Origin: JBCCJA01 sp039045975 | Lineage (GTDB): Bacteria > Planctomycetota > Planctomycetia > Planctomycetales > Planctomycetaceae | Direction: 5' to 3' | NCBI GenBank assembly: GCA_039045975.1 | Contig: JBCCJA010000033.1 | Coordinates: 1 to 40,063 of the forward strand | DNA length: 40,063 nt | Shown: piece by piece, positions 7,573 to 15,716 of the stretch | How the letters are laid out: every line of letters begins with the position of its first letter | How positions within the stretch are numbered: position 1 is the stretch's first letter | Notes under the pieces: generated by a model | Told to the model about the DNA's origin: nothing | The model's database searches: none | What the model saw: the letters and a program-made list of their open reading frames with translations, nothing else | Program-made: the position numbers and the translations under genes

Positions 7573-8994
7573 ATGACACGGACCGCCATCGTCTGGTTCC
7601 GCTGGGACTTACGGACCGAAGACAACCCGGCCTGGGCCGCCGCGACGGCCGATTACGACGCCGTCGTCCCGGTCTTCATCTGGGGGCCCGAGGAAGAGGG
7701 GCCGAAGCCGCTCGGCGGGGCGTCTTGCTGGTACCTGCACCACGCACTCGAACGCTTCGACGCGCGGCTGCGGGACCGCGGCTCGCGGTTGATCGTTCGC
7801 CGGGGGCCGGCCGCCGACGTTCTCGAAGAACTCGTCGAGGCGACCGCCGCCGACGCCGTTTTCGCGAACCACCGCTACGAGCCTTACGCCGTCGACCGCG
7901 ACGGCGACGTCGCGTCACGGCTCGCGGACAAAGGCGCCGGCTTCGAGCGGTCTCACGGCCACCTGCTGATCGAACCCGACGCGGTCCGCACGAAAACCGG
8001 CAAGCCGTATCAGGTCTTCACGCCGTTCTGGAAATCGATCCGCGCGACGATCGCCGACGAGTTCCTCGACGAGTGGAAAGAGACGTCGGGCGTGGCCGCC
8101 GACCGCCGTCGCAAGGGACGGAACGACTTCCCGTCGCCCGACACGTGGCCGGCGTCGGTCCCCATCGACGACCTCGGACTCCTGCCGACGCCCGACTGGG
8201 CCGGCGGGCTGCGAGACACCTGGACGCCGGGCCGGGAGGGTGCGATCGACCGGCTCCGCACGTTCCTCGACGGGCCCGTTCTCGAGTACGAACACGACCG
8301 CGACTTCCCCGCGATCGAGGGCACGTCGCGGCTGTCGCCGCACCTGCGGTTCGGCGAGATCGGCGTCCGCGAGGTCTACGTCGCGACGGTCGAGAAGCAC
8401 GGGGCCGAGGCCGCCGACACGTTCCTCAGCGAGCTCGCGTGGCGGGAGTTCGCGTATCACCTGCTGGTGCACTTCCCCGACACGATCGGGGCGCCGCTCA
8501 AAGAAAAATTCGACCGCATGCCGTGGCGGGACGACCCGGACGGACTCCGGGCGTGGCGGCGGGGCGAGACCGGCTTCCCGATCGTCGACGCCGGCATGCG
8601 GCAGCTGTACGCGACCGGGTGGATGCACAACCGGGTCCGCATGATCGTCGGCTCGTTCCTGACGAAGGACCTGCTGATCGACTGGCGGGAGGGCGAGGCG
8701 TGGTTCTGGGACTGCCTCGTCGACGCCGACCCGGCCTCGAACACGCTCGGGTGGCAGTGGGTCAGCGGCTGCGGGGCCGACGCGGCCCCCTTCTTCCGCA
8801 TCTTCAACCCGACGACGCAGTCGGAACGCTACGACGGCAAGGGCGACTACATCCGCGAATTCGTCGAAGAGCTGGACGGCCTGAACCCGAAGGCGATTCA
8901 CGCCCCGCGGAGGGTCGACGGTTACCCGGGCCCGGTCGTCGACCACGGCGAACGCCGCGACGCCGCGCTCGAGGCGTACAAGGCGATCAAATAG
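7573..8994 (+). CDS. phrB: Deoxyribodipyrimidine photolyase (cryptochrome/photolyase family, class I type)
   Basis: The 473-residue enzyme repairs UV-induced pyrimidine dimers in DNA with FADH- and light. The N-terminal alpha/beta antenna domain starts with TAIVWFRWDLRTEDNPAWAA, matching the family W-F-R-x-D-L-R signature. The C-terminal FAD domain shows SRLSPHLRFGEI, LSELAWREFAYHLLVHFP, GMRQLYATGWMHNRVRMIVG and LGWQWVSGCGADAAPFFRIF, with the last part ending in NPTTQSERYD. Length is usual for the class. I prefer ATG 7573 because the upstream in-frame ATG at 7558 lies in the palindrome and would add only five residues. No partner genes suggest regulation. Confidence 0.95.
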   Translation: MTRTAIVWFRWDLRTEDNPAWAAATADYDAVVPVFIWGPEEEGPKPLGGASCWYLHHALERFDARLRDRGSRLIVRRGPAADVLEELVEATAADAVFANHRYEPYAVDRDGDVASRLADKGAGFERSHGHLLIEPDAVRTKTGKPYQVFTPFWKSIRATIADEFLDEWKETSGVAADRRRKGRNDFPSPDTWPASVPIDDLGLLPTPDWAGGLRDTWTPGREGAIDRLRTFLDGPVLEYEHDRDFPAIEGTSRLSPHLRFGEIGVREVYVATVEKHGAEAADTFLSELAWREFAYHLLVHFPDTIGAPLKEKFDRMPWRDDPDGLRAWRRGETGFPIVDAGMRQLYATGWMHNRVRMIVGSFLTKDLLIDWREGEAWFWDCLVDADPASNTLGWQWVSGCGADAAPFFRIFNPTTQSERYDGKGDYIREFVEELDGLNPKAIHAPRRVDGYPGPVVDHGERRDAALEAYKAIK

Positions 8995-9074
8995 GCCGGC
9001 CCTCTTGCTGTGGCCCGCGGATCGCTGTCTGATCGTCTTCGATCAACGACGCCCGATGCGACAGGCACATCACG

Positions 9075-10331
9075 ATGTGGGACTCGAAAGACAGCCGGCG
9101 GAAGTTTCTTAAAACGTCGGCCGCGGCGACGGTCCCGCTATTTCTTCCGTCGGGCGTCCTCGCCGCGTCGGGTCGCGCGGGCGCGAACGGCCGCGTCGGC
9201 GTCGGCATCGTCGGCATGGGCACGCGGGGCGGCCAGCTCGCCGAAACGATGCCGGCCGACGGCCGGATCGTCGCGGCCTGTGACGCCGACTTCGGGCTCG
9301 CCGCGAAACAACGTGAACGCCTCGGCGGCGACTGGGACGTCGAACGCGACTACCGCCGCATGCTCGACCGGGCCGACATCGACGCCGTCGTCGTCTGCCC
9401 CTGCGACCACCACCACGTCCTAGCCGCGATGCTCGCCTGTCAGGCGGGCAAGGACGTCTACGTCGAGAAGCCGATCTCGCTGACGATCGCCGAGGGGCGG
9501 GCGCTCGTGAACGCCGCCCGTCGCTACGGCCGCGTCGCCCAGACCGGGACCCAACAGCGGACGATGGAGCTGAACCGCTTCGCCTGCGAGTACGTCCGCG
9601 ACGGCAAGATCGGCGAGGTGAAGGTCGTCGAGGCGCTCAACTTCAACACGCCGGTCGCCGACCCGGGGCATCCGTCCGAGGCGGTCCCCGACGGGCTCGA
9701 CTGGGACCTGTGGCTCGGGCCCGCGGCCGACCGCTCTTACAACGCGGCGTACCGCAAGGGCTTTATGAAATGGCGGGACTTCGGCGGGGCCGGCATGACG
9801 GGGCTCGGCTCGCACGCGTTCGACATGGTGCAATACGCCCTCGGGACCGACGACACGGGACCGGTCGAGATCTGGCCGGTCGGGGACGGCCCGCGGGCCC
9901 GGCTGCGGTATCGCTACGCCAACGGCGTCGAGGTGCGGCTGGAGGACCGCGGCCCGCGGCTCGGCGCGATCTTCGTCGGCAGCGACTGCAAGATGGAGAT
10001 CAATCGGAACAAGTTCACGACCAACCCGCCCGACTTCGTGACCGGCGCGCCCGACCCGGCGGTCGCGGTGCCGTGGGACGGCCCGGGCTGGAAGGCGAAG
10101 GGCCACGTGCAGAACTGGCTCGACTGCGTGCGGTCACGCGAGAAGCCGAACGCCGACATCGAGATCGGCCACCGCTCCGCGACGATCTGCCACCTGCTCA
10201 ATATCTGCCGCGAACTCGGCCGCCCACTGCGGTGGGACCCGGACCGCGAGGTCTTCCCCGGAGACGCCGAAGCGAACGCGAAACTCGACCGGCCGCGACG
10301 GAAGGGCTGGGAGTTACCGGAGATCGGATGA
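9075..10331 (+). CDS. Tat-exported Gfo/Idh/MocA family oxidoreductase
   Basis: This 418-residue protein begins with a twin-arginine signal (S-R-R-K-F-L-K at about residues 7-13, then TSAAATVPLFLPSGVLAA). The Rossmann nucleotide site follows: RVGVGIVGMGTRGGQLAE. The family EKP motif is in DVYVEKPISLTIAEG, and TGTQQRTM is typical of planctomycete members. It likely oxidises or reduces a sugar or polyol with a tightly bound NAD(P), outside the cytoplasm. The acceptor and substrate are unknown. Such paralogues are numerous in planctomycetes and are often linked to polysaccharide breakdown. The gene stands alone and converges on the minus-strand gene 7 bases beyond its stop. Confidence 0.92.
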   Translation: MWDSKDSRRKFLKTSAAATVPLFLPSGVLAASGRAGANGRVGVGIVGMGTRGGQLAETMPADGRIVAACDADFGLAAKQRERLGGDWDVERDYRRMLDRADIDAVVVCPCDHHHVLAAMLACQAGKDVYVEKPISLTIAEGRALVNAARRYGRVAQTGTQQRTMELNRFACEYVRDGKIGEVKVVEALNFNTPVADPGHPSEAVPDGLDWDLWLGPAADRSYNAAYRKGFMKWRDFGGAGMTGLGSHAFDMVQYALGTDDTGPVEIWPVGDGPRARLRYRYANGVEVRLEDRGPRLGAIFVGSDCKMEINRNKFTTNPPDFVTGAPDPAVAVPWDGPGWKAKGHVQNWLDCVRSREKPNADIEIGHRSATICHLLNICRELGRPLRWDPDREVFPGDAEANAKLDRPRRKGWELPEIG

Positions 10332-10338
10332 CTCTCGG

Positions 10339-10719
10339 TCAAGCGCGCCGTTCGATCGCCTCGACCGAGTCGAACGGGTTCGTATTGAACGCGATCCGGG
10401 CCCGCGGCGCGGCGGCGTGCACAACGTTGACCAATTCTTCGAACAGGGCGAAGTGGTCGGGGTCGGCCCGCACGCCGGCGCCGATCAAGACCACGTCTGG
10501 CGACTCCGCGTTGATCGCGTCGGCGACCTGAGACGCGGCGGAGGGACCGCCAGCGACGAGACACCAGACGGGCCGATGACCCGCGGCCTCGACGTCGGCG
10601 GCGATGGTCTCGAAACCGGCTTCGAGCTTCGACCGGTCGAGCCCGGGCCATTTCTTATAATCGACGGCGTCGGACCGCAGTCCGATCATCAACACCGTAG
10701 CCCGCGGTCGCTCGCTCAT
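10339..10719 (-). CDS. Conserved hypothetical protein, Rossmann-like, function unknown
   Basis: The 126-residue product alternates hydrophobic strands with helices: ATVLMIGLRSDAVDY, HRPVWCLVAGGPSAASQVAD, PDVVLIGAGVRADPDHFALF, and ARIAFNTNPFDSVEAIERR. The repeated strand-glycine turns suggest a small alpha/beta Rossmann-like domain. There is no signal peptide or membrane segment. I do not recognise the family with certainty. It follows the phosphofructokinase gene on the same strand after 27 bases, so it is probably in one transcript with it, but no functional link is shown. The gene converges with the oxidoreductase. Confidence 0.7.
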   Translation of the reverse strand: MSERPRATVLMIGLRSDAVDYKKWPGLDRSKLEAGFETIAADVEAAGHRPVWCLVAGGPSAASQVADAINAESPDVVLIGAGVRADPDHFALFEELVNVVHAAAPRARIAFNTNPFDSVEAIERRA

Positions 10720-10746
10720 GCCGGCTACCGATCTGCGGACTTCGCG

Positions 10747-12147
10747 TCAGGGACTGACCGGGGTGTCGGCGTACTCATCGAGGTATTGGATCCGCTTGTG
10801 CACGTCGATATTGATGCTCTGGAAGCGGCTCGAAAGTTTATACGGGCTGAACAGGTCGGTCAGCACGTGCTCGATATCGTCACGGCCGAGGGCGTTGTTG
10901 AAGATCGGGCGTAAGTAGTCGCGGCCGAACTTCGAGGGCTGTAAGTGTTCGGCGTCGTACATGCAGGGGTGCACGGCCCGCGGGTGGATCTGGCCCCAGC
11001 GGTCGCGGAGCTTGTTCGCCGGCAGCGAATCGAGGCTGAATCCGTCGGCCGCCGAGTACCGCAGCGTCGCGACGTGATTGCTCTTACCCTGAACGAGCAG
11101 TTCGGCCGCCTTCCCGCCCAGCTGCGTCGCGTGGAAACGGTCGAACATGATCGGGCGGCCGCCCCGCTGCGTATGCCCGACCTTCCGCGTGAAGAACGCC
11201 TGCCGCGCCTTGTCGTGGCGACGCCGTTCGACGAAATACCCGTCGCCCAGCCGTTCCATCAACAACGCCTGCAGCGCCTCGCTGGCGCCGCTGAAATTAA
11301 TATTCCCGGACGGGTCGACGCCGTTGCCGGCGCCTAGCTGCAGGCCGGTCGAGTCGCGGACGCCCTCGCCCATGACGATGACGCAGTGCTTCTGCAGTTC
11401 GTAGATCTTACGGACCCGCTGCTCTAAATAATCGAGGTCGATCGGGACCTCGGGGATGAGCACGATGTCGGGCTGGCCGTAGGCGGAGCCGAGCGCGATA
11501 TAGCCGGCCTCCCGGCCCATGACCTCGACGATCGAGATGCGGCGGTGGCTCTCGGCGGTGGTGCGGGTCCGTTCGATCGCCTGCGCGACGACGAACACCG
11601 CCGTCGCGAAGCCGGGCGTCGCGTAATTGATGATGTCGTCGAGGTCGATCGGGTCACGGCTCGGGCGCAGGCGGTATTCGTAGCCGCCGCCCTCTTTCTC
11701 AACCCGCTCCCAGTCGTTCGGCTCGTCGATGTAATTGAGGCCGAGATCGTTATCGATCGTCTTCGGCGCGAGGACGCACGGCAGGTACTCCGAGATCGGC
11801 TGCATGCCGGTGATCGTGCCGTCGCCGCCGATGCAGATCAGGCCGTCGACCCCGATCCGGTTCAGCCGCTCGGCGCAGGTTTTCAGCGTGTCTTTGTCGC
11901 GGCTGTCGATGTAAGTCCGCGAGGCCCCGAGGAGCGTCCCGCCGTAAGTCGGCCGCAGTTCCGGGATCGTCATGCCGAGCGGGTTCAGCCGCACGTGCGG
12001 CACCCGCGGGTCGACGAGCCCGCCGAAGCCCTTCATCAGCCCGACGACCTCGACGCCGAGCTGATTCGCCCGCTCGACGACGCCGTAGATCGTCGCGTTC
12101 AGGGCGGGCGTGTCCCCGCCGGCGGTCAGCACACCGATTCGTCGCAT
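10747..12147 (-). CDS. pfkA: 6-phosphofructokinase
   Basis: This 466-residue enzyme phosphorylates fructose 6-phosphate in glycolysis in the cytoplasm. The start is RRIGVLTAGGDTPALNATIY. Residues 107-111 read GGDGT, P-K-T-I-D-N-D places Lys at residue 129, and MGREAGYIALGSAY is the substrate-binding MGR motif. In this superfamily Gly at the GGDG position goes with ATP use, while Lys in PKTIDND is usual in PPi-type and group X sequences. Gly plus Lys is the combination described for ATP-dependent members of the longer clade, so ATP is the likelier donor. A C-terminal extension of about 90 residues goes beyond the short bacterial PfkA. It lies downstream of rpmA after a 151-base gap. Confidence 0.93.
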   Translation of the reverse strand: MRRIGVLTAGGDTPALNATIYGVVERANQLGVEVVGLMKGFGGLVDPRVPHVRLNPLGMTIPELRPTYGGTLLGASRTYIDSRDKDTLKTCAERLNRIGVDGLICIGGDGTITGMQPISEYLPCVLAPKTIDNDLGLNYIDEPNDWERVEKEGGGYEYRLRPSRDPIDLDDIINYATPGFATAVFVVAQAIERTRTTAESHRRISIVEVMGREAGYIALGSAYGQPDIVLIPEVPIDLDYLEQRVRKIYELQKHCVIVMGEGVRDSTGLQLGAGNGVDPSGNINFSGASEALQALLMERLGDGYFVERRRHDKARQAFFTRKVGHTQRGGRPIMFDRFHATQLGGKAAELLVQGKSNHVATLRYSAADGFSLDSLPANKLRDRWGQIHPRAVHPCMYDAEHLQPSKFGRDYLRPIFNNALGRDDIEHVLTDLFSPYKLSSRFQSINIDVHKRIQYLDEYADTPVSP

Positions 12148-12174
12148 CGCGGTTAGCCCAAGCCGGATCGGGAA

Positions 12175-12191
12175 GGGGTTCGGGGAACCCC
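12175..12191. repeat. Short GC hairpin between rpmA and pfkA
   Basis: GGGGTTC and GAACCCC form a 7-base perfect stem with a 3-base loop. It lies after the rpmA stop and before the pfkA start on the minus strand. No T-tract follows, so it may be a processing or attenuation hairpin rather than a canonical terminator. Confidence 0.35.
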
Positions 12192-12298
12192 GTACGCCAA
12201 GCTCGGCGATCCCTCACCCGCTTGCAAGCCGCGTCAGCGACGCATCAAGAGTTCCGGGGGTGTCCGTCCGCAAGACCCGAAAAGCCGTCCGAACGCCC

Positions 12299-12562
12299 TC
12301 AGCCGGCGTCGGCAGTCGCGACCGGTTCGACGTTCACACGGCGGCCGCCGCGGTCAAACGCGATGTGACCTTCGCAGAGGGCGTACAGCGTGTAGTCCTT
12401 GCCCATGCCGACGTTCCGGCCCGGGTGCCACTTCGTGCCGCACTGCCGGGCGATGATGTTGCCGGCGATCACGTGCTGCCCGCCGAACTTTTTGATCCCG
12501 CGGCGTTGCGCGTTCGAATCGCGGCCGTTGCGGCTGGAGCCCTGTCCCTTTTTGTGAGCCAT
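12299..12562 (-). CDS. rpmA: 50S ribosomal protein bL27
   Basis: The 87-residue protein is the conserved large-subunit protein near the peptidyl transferase centre. It begins AHKKGQGSSRNGRDSNAQRR and continues with GGQHVIAGNIIARQCGTKWH, which are diagnostic. There is no cleavable N-terminal extension as found in Firmicutes. In most bacteria rpmA follows rplU (bL21) and often precedes obgE; neither is next to it here. Upstream lies an exported protein gene of unknown function after 99 bases, and pfkA follows downstream. Codon use looks like its neighbours. Confidence 0.97.
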   Translation of the reverse strand: MAHKKGQGSSRNGRDSNAQRRGIKKFGGQHVIAGNIIARQCGTKWHPGRNVGMGKDYTLYALCEGHIAFDRGGRRVNVEPVATADAG

Positions 12563-12661
12563 CGGTTCGTCCGGAGCGGGGGCGTAGCGGTCGATTTTCG
12601 GGCCGCGGAGTATGCCGACGGCTGGGTGGCGTCACAAGGCTGAAGACGGCCGCGGATATGT

Positions 12662-13456
12662 CTATTCGGCATCGTCCGGGGCGTACGACCACTGCGGGTC
12701 ACCCGCGAAGCGGAATTCCCGCTCGGCCCGGTCGAAGCCGTCGCCGGGGCGCCAGAAGTCCTGACGGAACACGCGTCGGGCGACGCCGCCGCCTTCGGTC
12801 CGCGTGTAGCCGTTCGAAAATCCGTCGAAGACGATCCGGAAGCGGTCGACTTCGGCATCGACCTCGGGCCAGACCGCGACACCGTAGTAGTACTGGTCGG
12901 GGGAAGGGCGGACGCCGACGGCGACGTGTTCCGGCAGGGGCAGGCTGATCTCGACCGAGTTCCGCAGCGGCACGCCGGCGAGCGGGCCCCGCATCTCGCG
13001 GCGGACGATCGCGTCGAACGCGAGCGGGTCGATGATGTCCGGATAGGCAGCCGGCCGGTCGTCTTCGAGGGAGATCAGCGTGAAGCGGGGGATGAACCGC
13101 TCGGGTCCGGGGGCGTCGTCGTAGTTGTTCACCGGGTCGTCGGTGGAGCCCTCGGTCGGGGCGAGCAGGTCCCGCTGGGCGACGCGGTAGACGAGGTAAT
13201 ACACAACGTCGGTCGTGCCGTCGGGCCGGGCGATCTTCACAATCCGCAGCGGCTTCAGGTCGACCTCGAGGGCCCAGAAACCGGGCTGCCCGAGGACTTC
13301 TTCTGCGGTCGCCTCGGGATTGACGCGGACGGTGAAGCCGCGATCGAGCGCGGGGTCGGCGTCGGGCAGCGGCGCCGCGATCGCCGACGAGGCCGACAAG
13401 CAGCCCGCGGCCGCGAGTACGCAAAGCCGTCTGACCGTGTCCGGGCCTGAAAGCAT
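12662..13456 (-). CDS. Exported protein of unknown function
   Basis: This 264-residue protein has an N-terminal signal peptide (TVRRLCVLAAAGCLSASSAI, then AAP cleavage region). The mature part holds a conserved-looking beta-rich domain: FWALEVDLKPLRIVKIARPD, VVYYLVYRVAQRDLL, ERFIPRFTLISLEDDRP, and near the end FWRPGDGFDRAEREFRFAGD. The start is supported by GGGAG about 9 bases upstream of ATG 13456. I do not recognise a family with known function. It may be a periplasmic or surface protein. It sits between the kinase and rpmA on the same strand with gaps of 161 and 99 bases. Confidence 0.78.
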   Translation of the reverse strand: MLSGPDTVRRLCVLAAAGCLSASSAIAAPLPDADPALDRGFTVRVNPEATAEEVLGQPGFWALEVDLKPLRIVKIARPDGTTDVVYYLVYRVAQRDLLAPTEGSTDDPVNNYDDAPGPERFIPRFTLISLEDDRPAAYPDIIDPLAFDAIVRREMRGPLAGVPLRNSVEISLPLPEHVAVGVRPSPDQYYYGVAVWPEVDAEVDRFRIVFDGFSNGYTRTEGGGVARRVFRQDFWRPGDGFDRAEREFRFAGDPQWSYAPDDAE

Positions 13457-13617
13457 GAGAAAACTCCCAAATCTTGGTCCCGGGACGCTAGCCGGGCCGA
13501 CGCGGCCGGGTCAACGGGGCGGGCGGACGGGGCGGCGTCATCGGGCCGACCTCTCGCGGTCGTGTCGGTCGTAGCGTCGCGCGGGCTCCAGACGGGCCGC
13601 CCGCGCGGCTCTGCCGG

Positions 13618-14859
13618 TCAGTAGCGGTCCTGGCCGGTCAGCAGCCGTTCGAGCGCGTCGGCGCGGGCGGCGAGTTCGAGGACGCTCCGCCGCAACTCTT
13701 CGCGGTCGAACGTGTCGATCGGGTACGTGTCGCGGGCGACGAACTCGTCTCGGCCGTCGATCTCGACGACGGCAAACCCGCCGTGCGCCATCGTGCCGTT
13801 CAGCCGCAGGAGATGCCCGTAGGCCGATTCGTTCGCCTCGCCGCAGCGTGTCGAGAGGACGACGAGGTCGCCGGGCGAACCGGGCGGGCCGGTTTCGATC
13901 GTTACGTCTTGGTGCCGACCGGCTTCACAGAGGACGCGGACGACGTGCCTGTCGGCCGTCGCTTCAAGAACGCGGACGCCGCTGCCGTCCGGGAACGTCT
14001 CGGAGATCAGGCGTCCGAGGTCGACCGGCGTCGAATGGCTGGCCGCGAGCAGGCTCGCGGCGGCGACGCCGTCGGCGGGCCGCGCCCCTGGGGCCGCCGA
14101 CGTCAGCCGCTCCATCGCGCCCCGCAGACCGTGCGGGACGCGGTCTTCGTCGGGCCGGACGACGCACGCCCGCTCCGCCTCGGGCCCGTCGAGCATCAGC
14201 CGCAGCAGCATGCCGAGGGCGTAGACGTCACTCGCGGGGGACGCCGCCCCGCCCGCGAGCACCTCGGGCGCGACGAACGGCTTCGTCCCGAACGTAAAGC
14301 CGTCCGACATCCGCTGCGCCGCGTCGGCGACACGGCCGGCGAGGCCGAAGTCGGTCACCTTCGGCACGCCGGTCAGCGTCAGCAGCACGTTGCCCGGCTT
14401 GAGGTCGCCATGGACGATGCCGGCCCGATGGACCTGCCCGACGCCGTCGGCGATCCGCGTCGCGAGCCGGACCGCCCGGCCTACCGGCCAGGGCTCGCCG
14501 AGCAGCCGCGACAACGGCCCGCCGGCGACGTATTCCATTTCGATGAAGTCGCGCCCGTCGTCGGAGCCGATCGCGTGGGTCGTCACGACGTTCGGGTGCA
14601 CGACGGCGGCGGCGAGCCGGCCCTCCTCGCGGAAGTGGGCCGCGTGGTCGTACCCGGCCCACGACACGCTCGGCGCGAGCACCTTGACGGCACATTCCCG
14701 GCCGAGCCCGCGGTGCTTCGCGAGGAACACCTCGCCGGTCGCCCCGGCCCCGAGCGGGAGCAGCAGGTCGTAGACGCCGAGCGTCGGTCCGCGGTCGGCC
14801 GGGGATGCGTCCAAAACTCGGCGGTGACAGTCCGAAGGTGCGGGAGCGTCAAAGATCAC
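13618..14859 (-). CDS. Ser/Thr protein kinase (Hanks type, non-RD) with an unassigned C-terminal region
   Basis: With GTG 14859 as start the product has 413 residues. Kinase motifs occur in order: glycine loop G-A-G-A-T-G-E-V-F (about 35-43), AVKVL with Lys59, catalytic loop HGDLKPGNVLL with H150-G-D152, VTDFGLAG with D170, and FVAPEVLAGG. The usual HRD arginine is Gly, so this is a non-RD kinase, which is normally not controlled by activation-loop phosphorylation. The C-terminal 140 residues form no family I know and no transmembrane helix is visible, so it is probably cytoplasmic. The reading frame stays open a further 57 codons upstream, over the divergent 76-residue gene, but GTG 14859 or TTG 14814 fits the domain edge. 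Start is uncertain. Confidence 0.88.
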   Translation of the reverse strand: MIFDAPAPSDCHRRVLDASPADRGPTLGVYDLLLPLGAGATGEVFLAKHRGLGRECAVKVLAPSVSWAGYDHAAHFREEGRLAAAVVHPNVVTTHAIGSDDGRDFIEMEYVAGGPLSRLLGEPWPVGRAVRLATRIADGVGQVHRAGIVHGDLKPGNVLLTLTGVPKVTDFGLAGRVADAAQRMSDGFTFGTKPFVAPEVLAGGAASPASDVYALGMLLRLMLDGPEAERACVVRPDEDRVPHGLRGAMERLTSAAPGARPADGVAAASLLAASHSTPVDLGRLISETFPDGSGVRVLEATADRHVVRVLCEAGRHQDVTIETGPPGSPGDLVVLSTRCGEANESAYGHLLRLNGTMAHGGFAVVEIDGRDEFVARDTYPIDTFDREELRRSVLELAARADALERLLTGQDRY

Positions 14860-14917
14860 AGTAAAATCAGTCCGCGACGGCCGGGCTATTGCGAACGACC
14901 GGGAGGGCACGCGGGGC

Positions 14918-15148
14918 ATGCGAAACGAGATCACCGACGAAGAGGCCGCCCGCTGGGAATGCGTCGACCACGCGATGGCGGAGGTGCTCCGGCGGAAGTC
15001 GGGTGCGGAGCGGCTCGCGATGGTCGACACGATGTGGCGGACCGGCTGGAAGATGATCTTCCTCGGATACCGCCGCGATCATCCGGACTGGTCTGAGGGC
15101 CGATGCCGTCGCGAAACGGCACGCCGGATGTCTCATGGAGCCTTCTGA
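14918..15148 (+). CDS. Small partner protein of a nucleotidyltransferase (possible antitoxin-like component)
   Basis: The 76-residue protein is charged and helical: ITDEEAARWECVDHAMAEVL, then SGAERLAMVDTMWRTGWKMI and a tail with RRDHPDWSEGRC and ARRMSHG. Proteins with this R-x-x-H-P-x-W/L-S-E...R-R...G pattern are commonly encoded just before a MNT-type nucleotidyltransferase gene; I state this from memory of such pairs, not from a search. Here its last 14 bases overlap the start of such a gene. It diverges from the kinase, 58 bases from the kinase GTG. It has no recognised catalytic motif or DNA-binding helix-turn-helix. Role unknown. Confidence 0.72.
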   Translation: MRNEITDEEAARWECVDHAMAEVLRRKSGAERLAMVDTMWRTGWKMIFLGYRRDHPDWSEGRCRRETARRMSHGAF

Positions 15149-15716
15149 TTTCCTGCGAGTCGCCGTCGGCAAGTTGGAGGCGATCGGGGTCGACTATTTC
15201 GTGACCGGCTCGGTCGCGTCGTCGTATTACGGGGAACCCCGCTTCACCAACGATCTCGACGTCGTAGCCGTCGTCGAGAGGAAGCACGTACGGGCGTTCG
15301 CCGACGCCTTCCCGCCGGACGAGTACTACTGCTCGTCGGCCATGATCGACGAGGCGATCAGACTTCGGCGTCAGTTCAACATCATCCACCCCGACTCCGG
15401 GTTCAAAATCGACGTGATGGTCTCCGACGGGTCGGAGTTCGACCGGTCACGGTTCGACCGTCGGCGAAGACTCGATATCGGGCAGTCAGAGGCGTGGTTC
15501 GCTTCGCCCGAAGACGTCTGCTTGAAAAAGCTCGCTTACTACCGGGAAGGCGGATCGGAAAAACACACCCGGGACGTCGCCGGGATGATCCGATTGCTCG
15601 GCCCGGCTTTCGACCGCGTGTACAGCGGCGAATGGGCCCGCCGGCTCGACCTGACCGAGCTTTGGGATAAAGTCGTCGCCCTTGCGGACACCCCACCGGC
15701 CGGTCCGAACCCATGA
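15135..15716 (+). CDS. MNT-type nucleotidyltransferase superfamily protein
   Basis: The 193-residue protein has the polymerase-beta-like core: VTGSVASSYYGEPRFTNDLD gives a Gly-Ser pair at about 24-25, the D40-x-D42 metal pair, and D93 in FKIDVMVSDG as the third acidic residue. A later element (ASPEDVCLKKLAYYREGGSE, then HTRDVAGMIRL) matches the helical part found in AbiEii and related proteins. These enzymes transfer a nucleotide to protein or RNA, and some act as toxins. Its start lies inside the small upstream gene (14-base overlap) and its stop overlaps the rimO start as ATGA. Toxicity is not shown by the sequence. Confidence 0.85.
   Translation: MEPSDFLRVAVGKLEAIGVDYFVTGSVASSYYGEPRFTNDLDVVAVVERKHVRAFADAFPPDEYYCSSAMIDEAIRLRRQFNIIHPDSGFKIDVMVSDGSEFDRSRFDRRRRLDIGQSEAWFASPEDVCLKKLAYYREGGSEKHTRDVAGMIRLLGPAFDRVYSGEWARRLDLTELWDKVVALADTPPAGPNP

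Noticed and set aside
14860..15030. Extension of the kinase by 57 codons to an upstream ATG
   Set aside because: It would overlap the divergent 76-residue gene and adds Ser/Arg-rich sequence without a domain; GTG 14859 or TTG 14814 is more likely.
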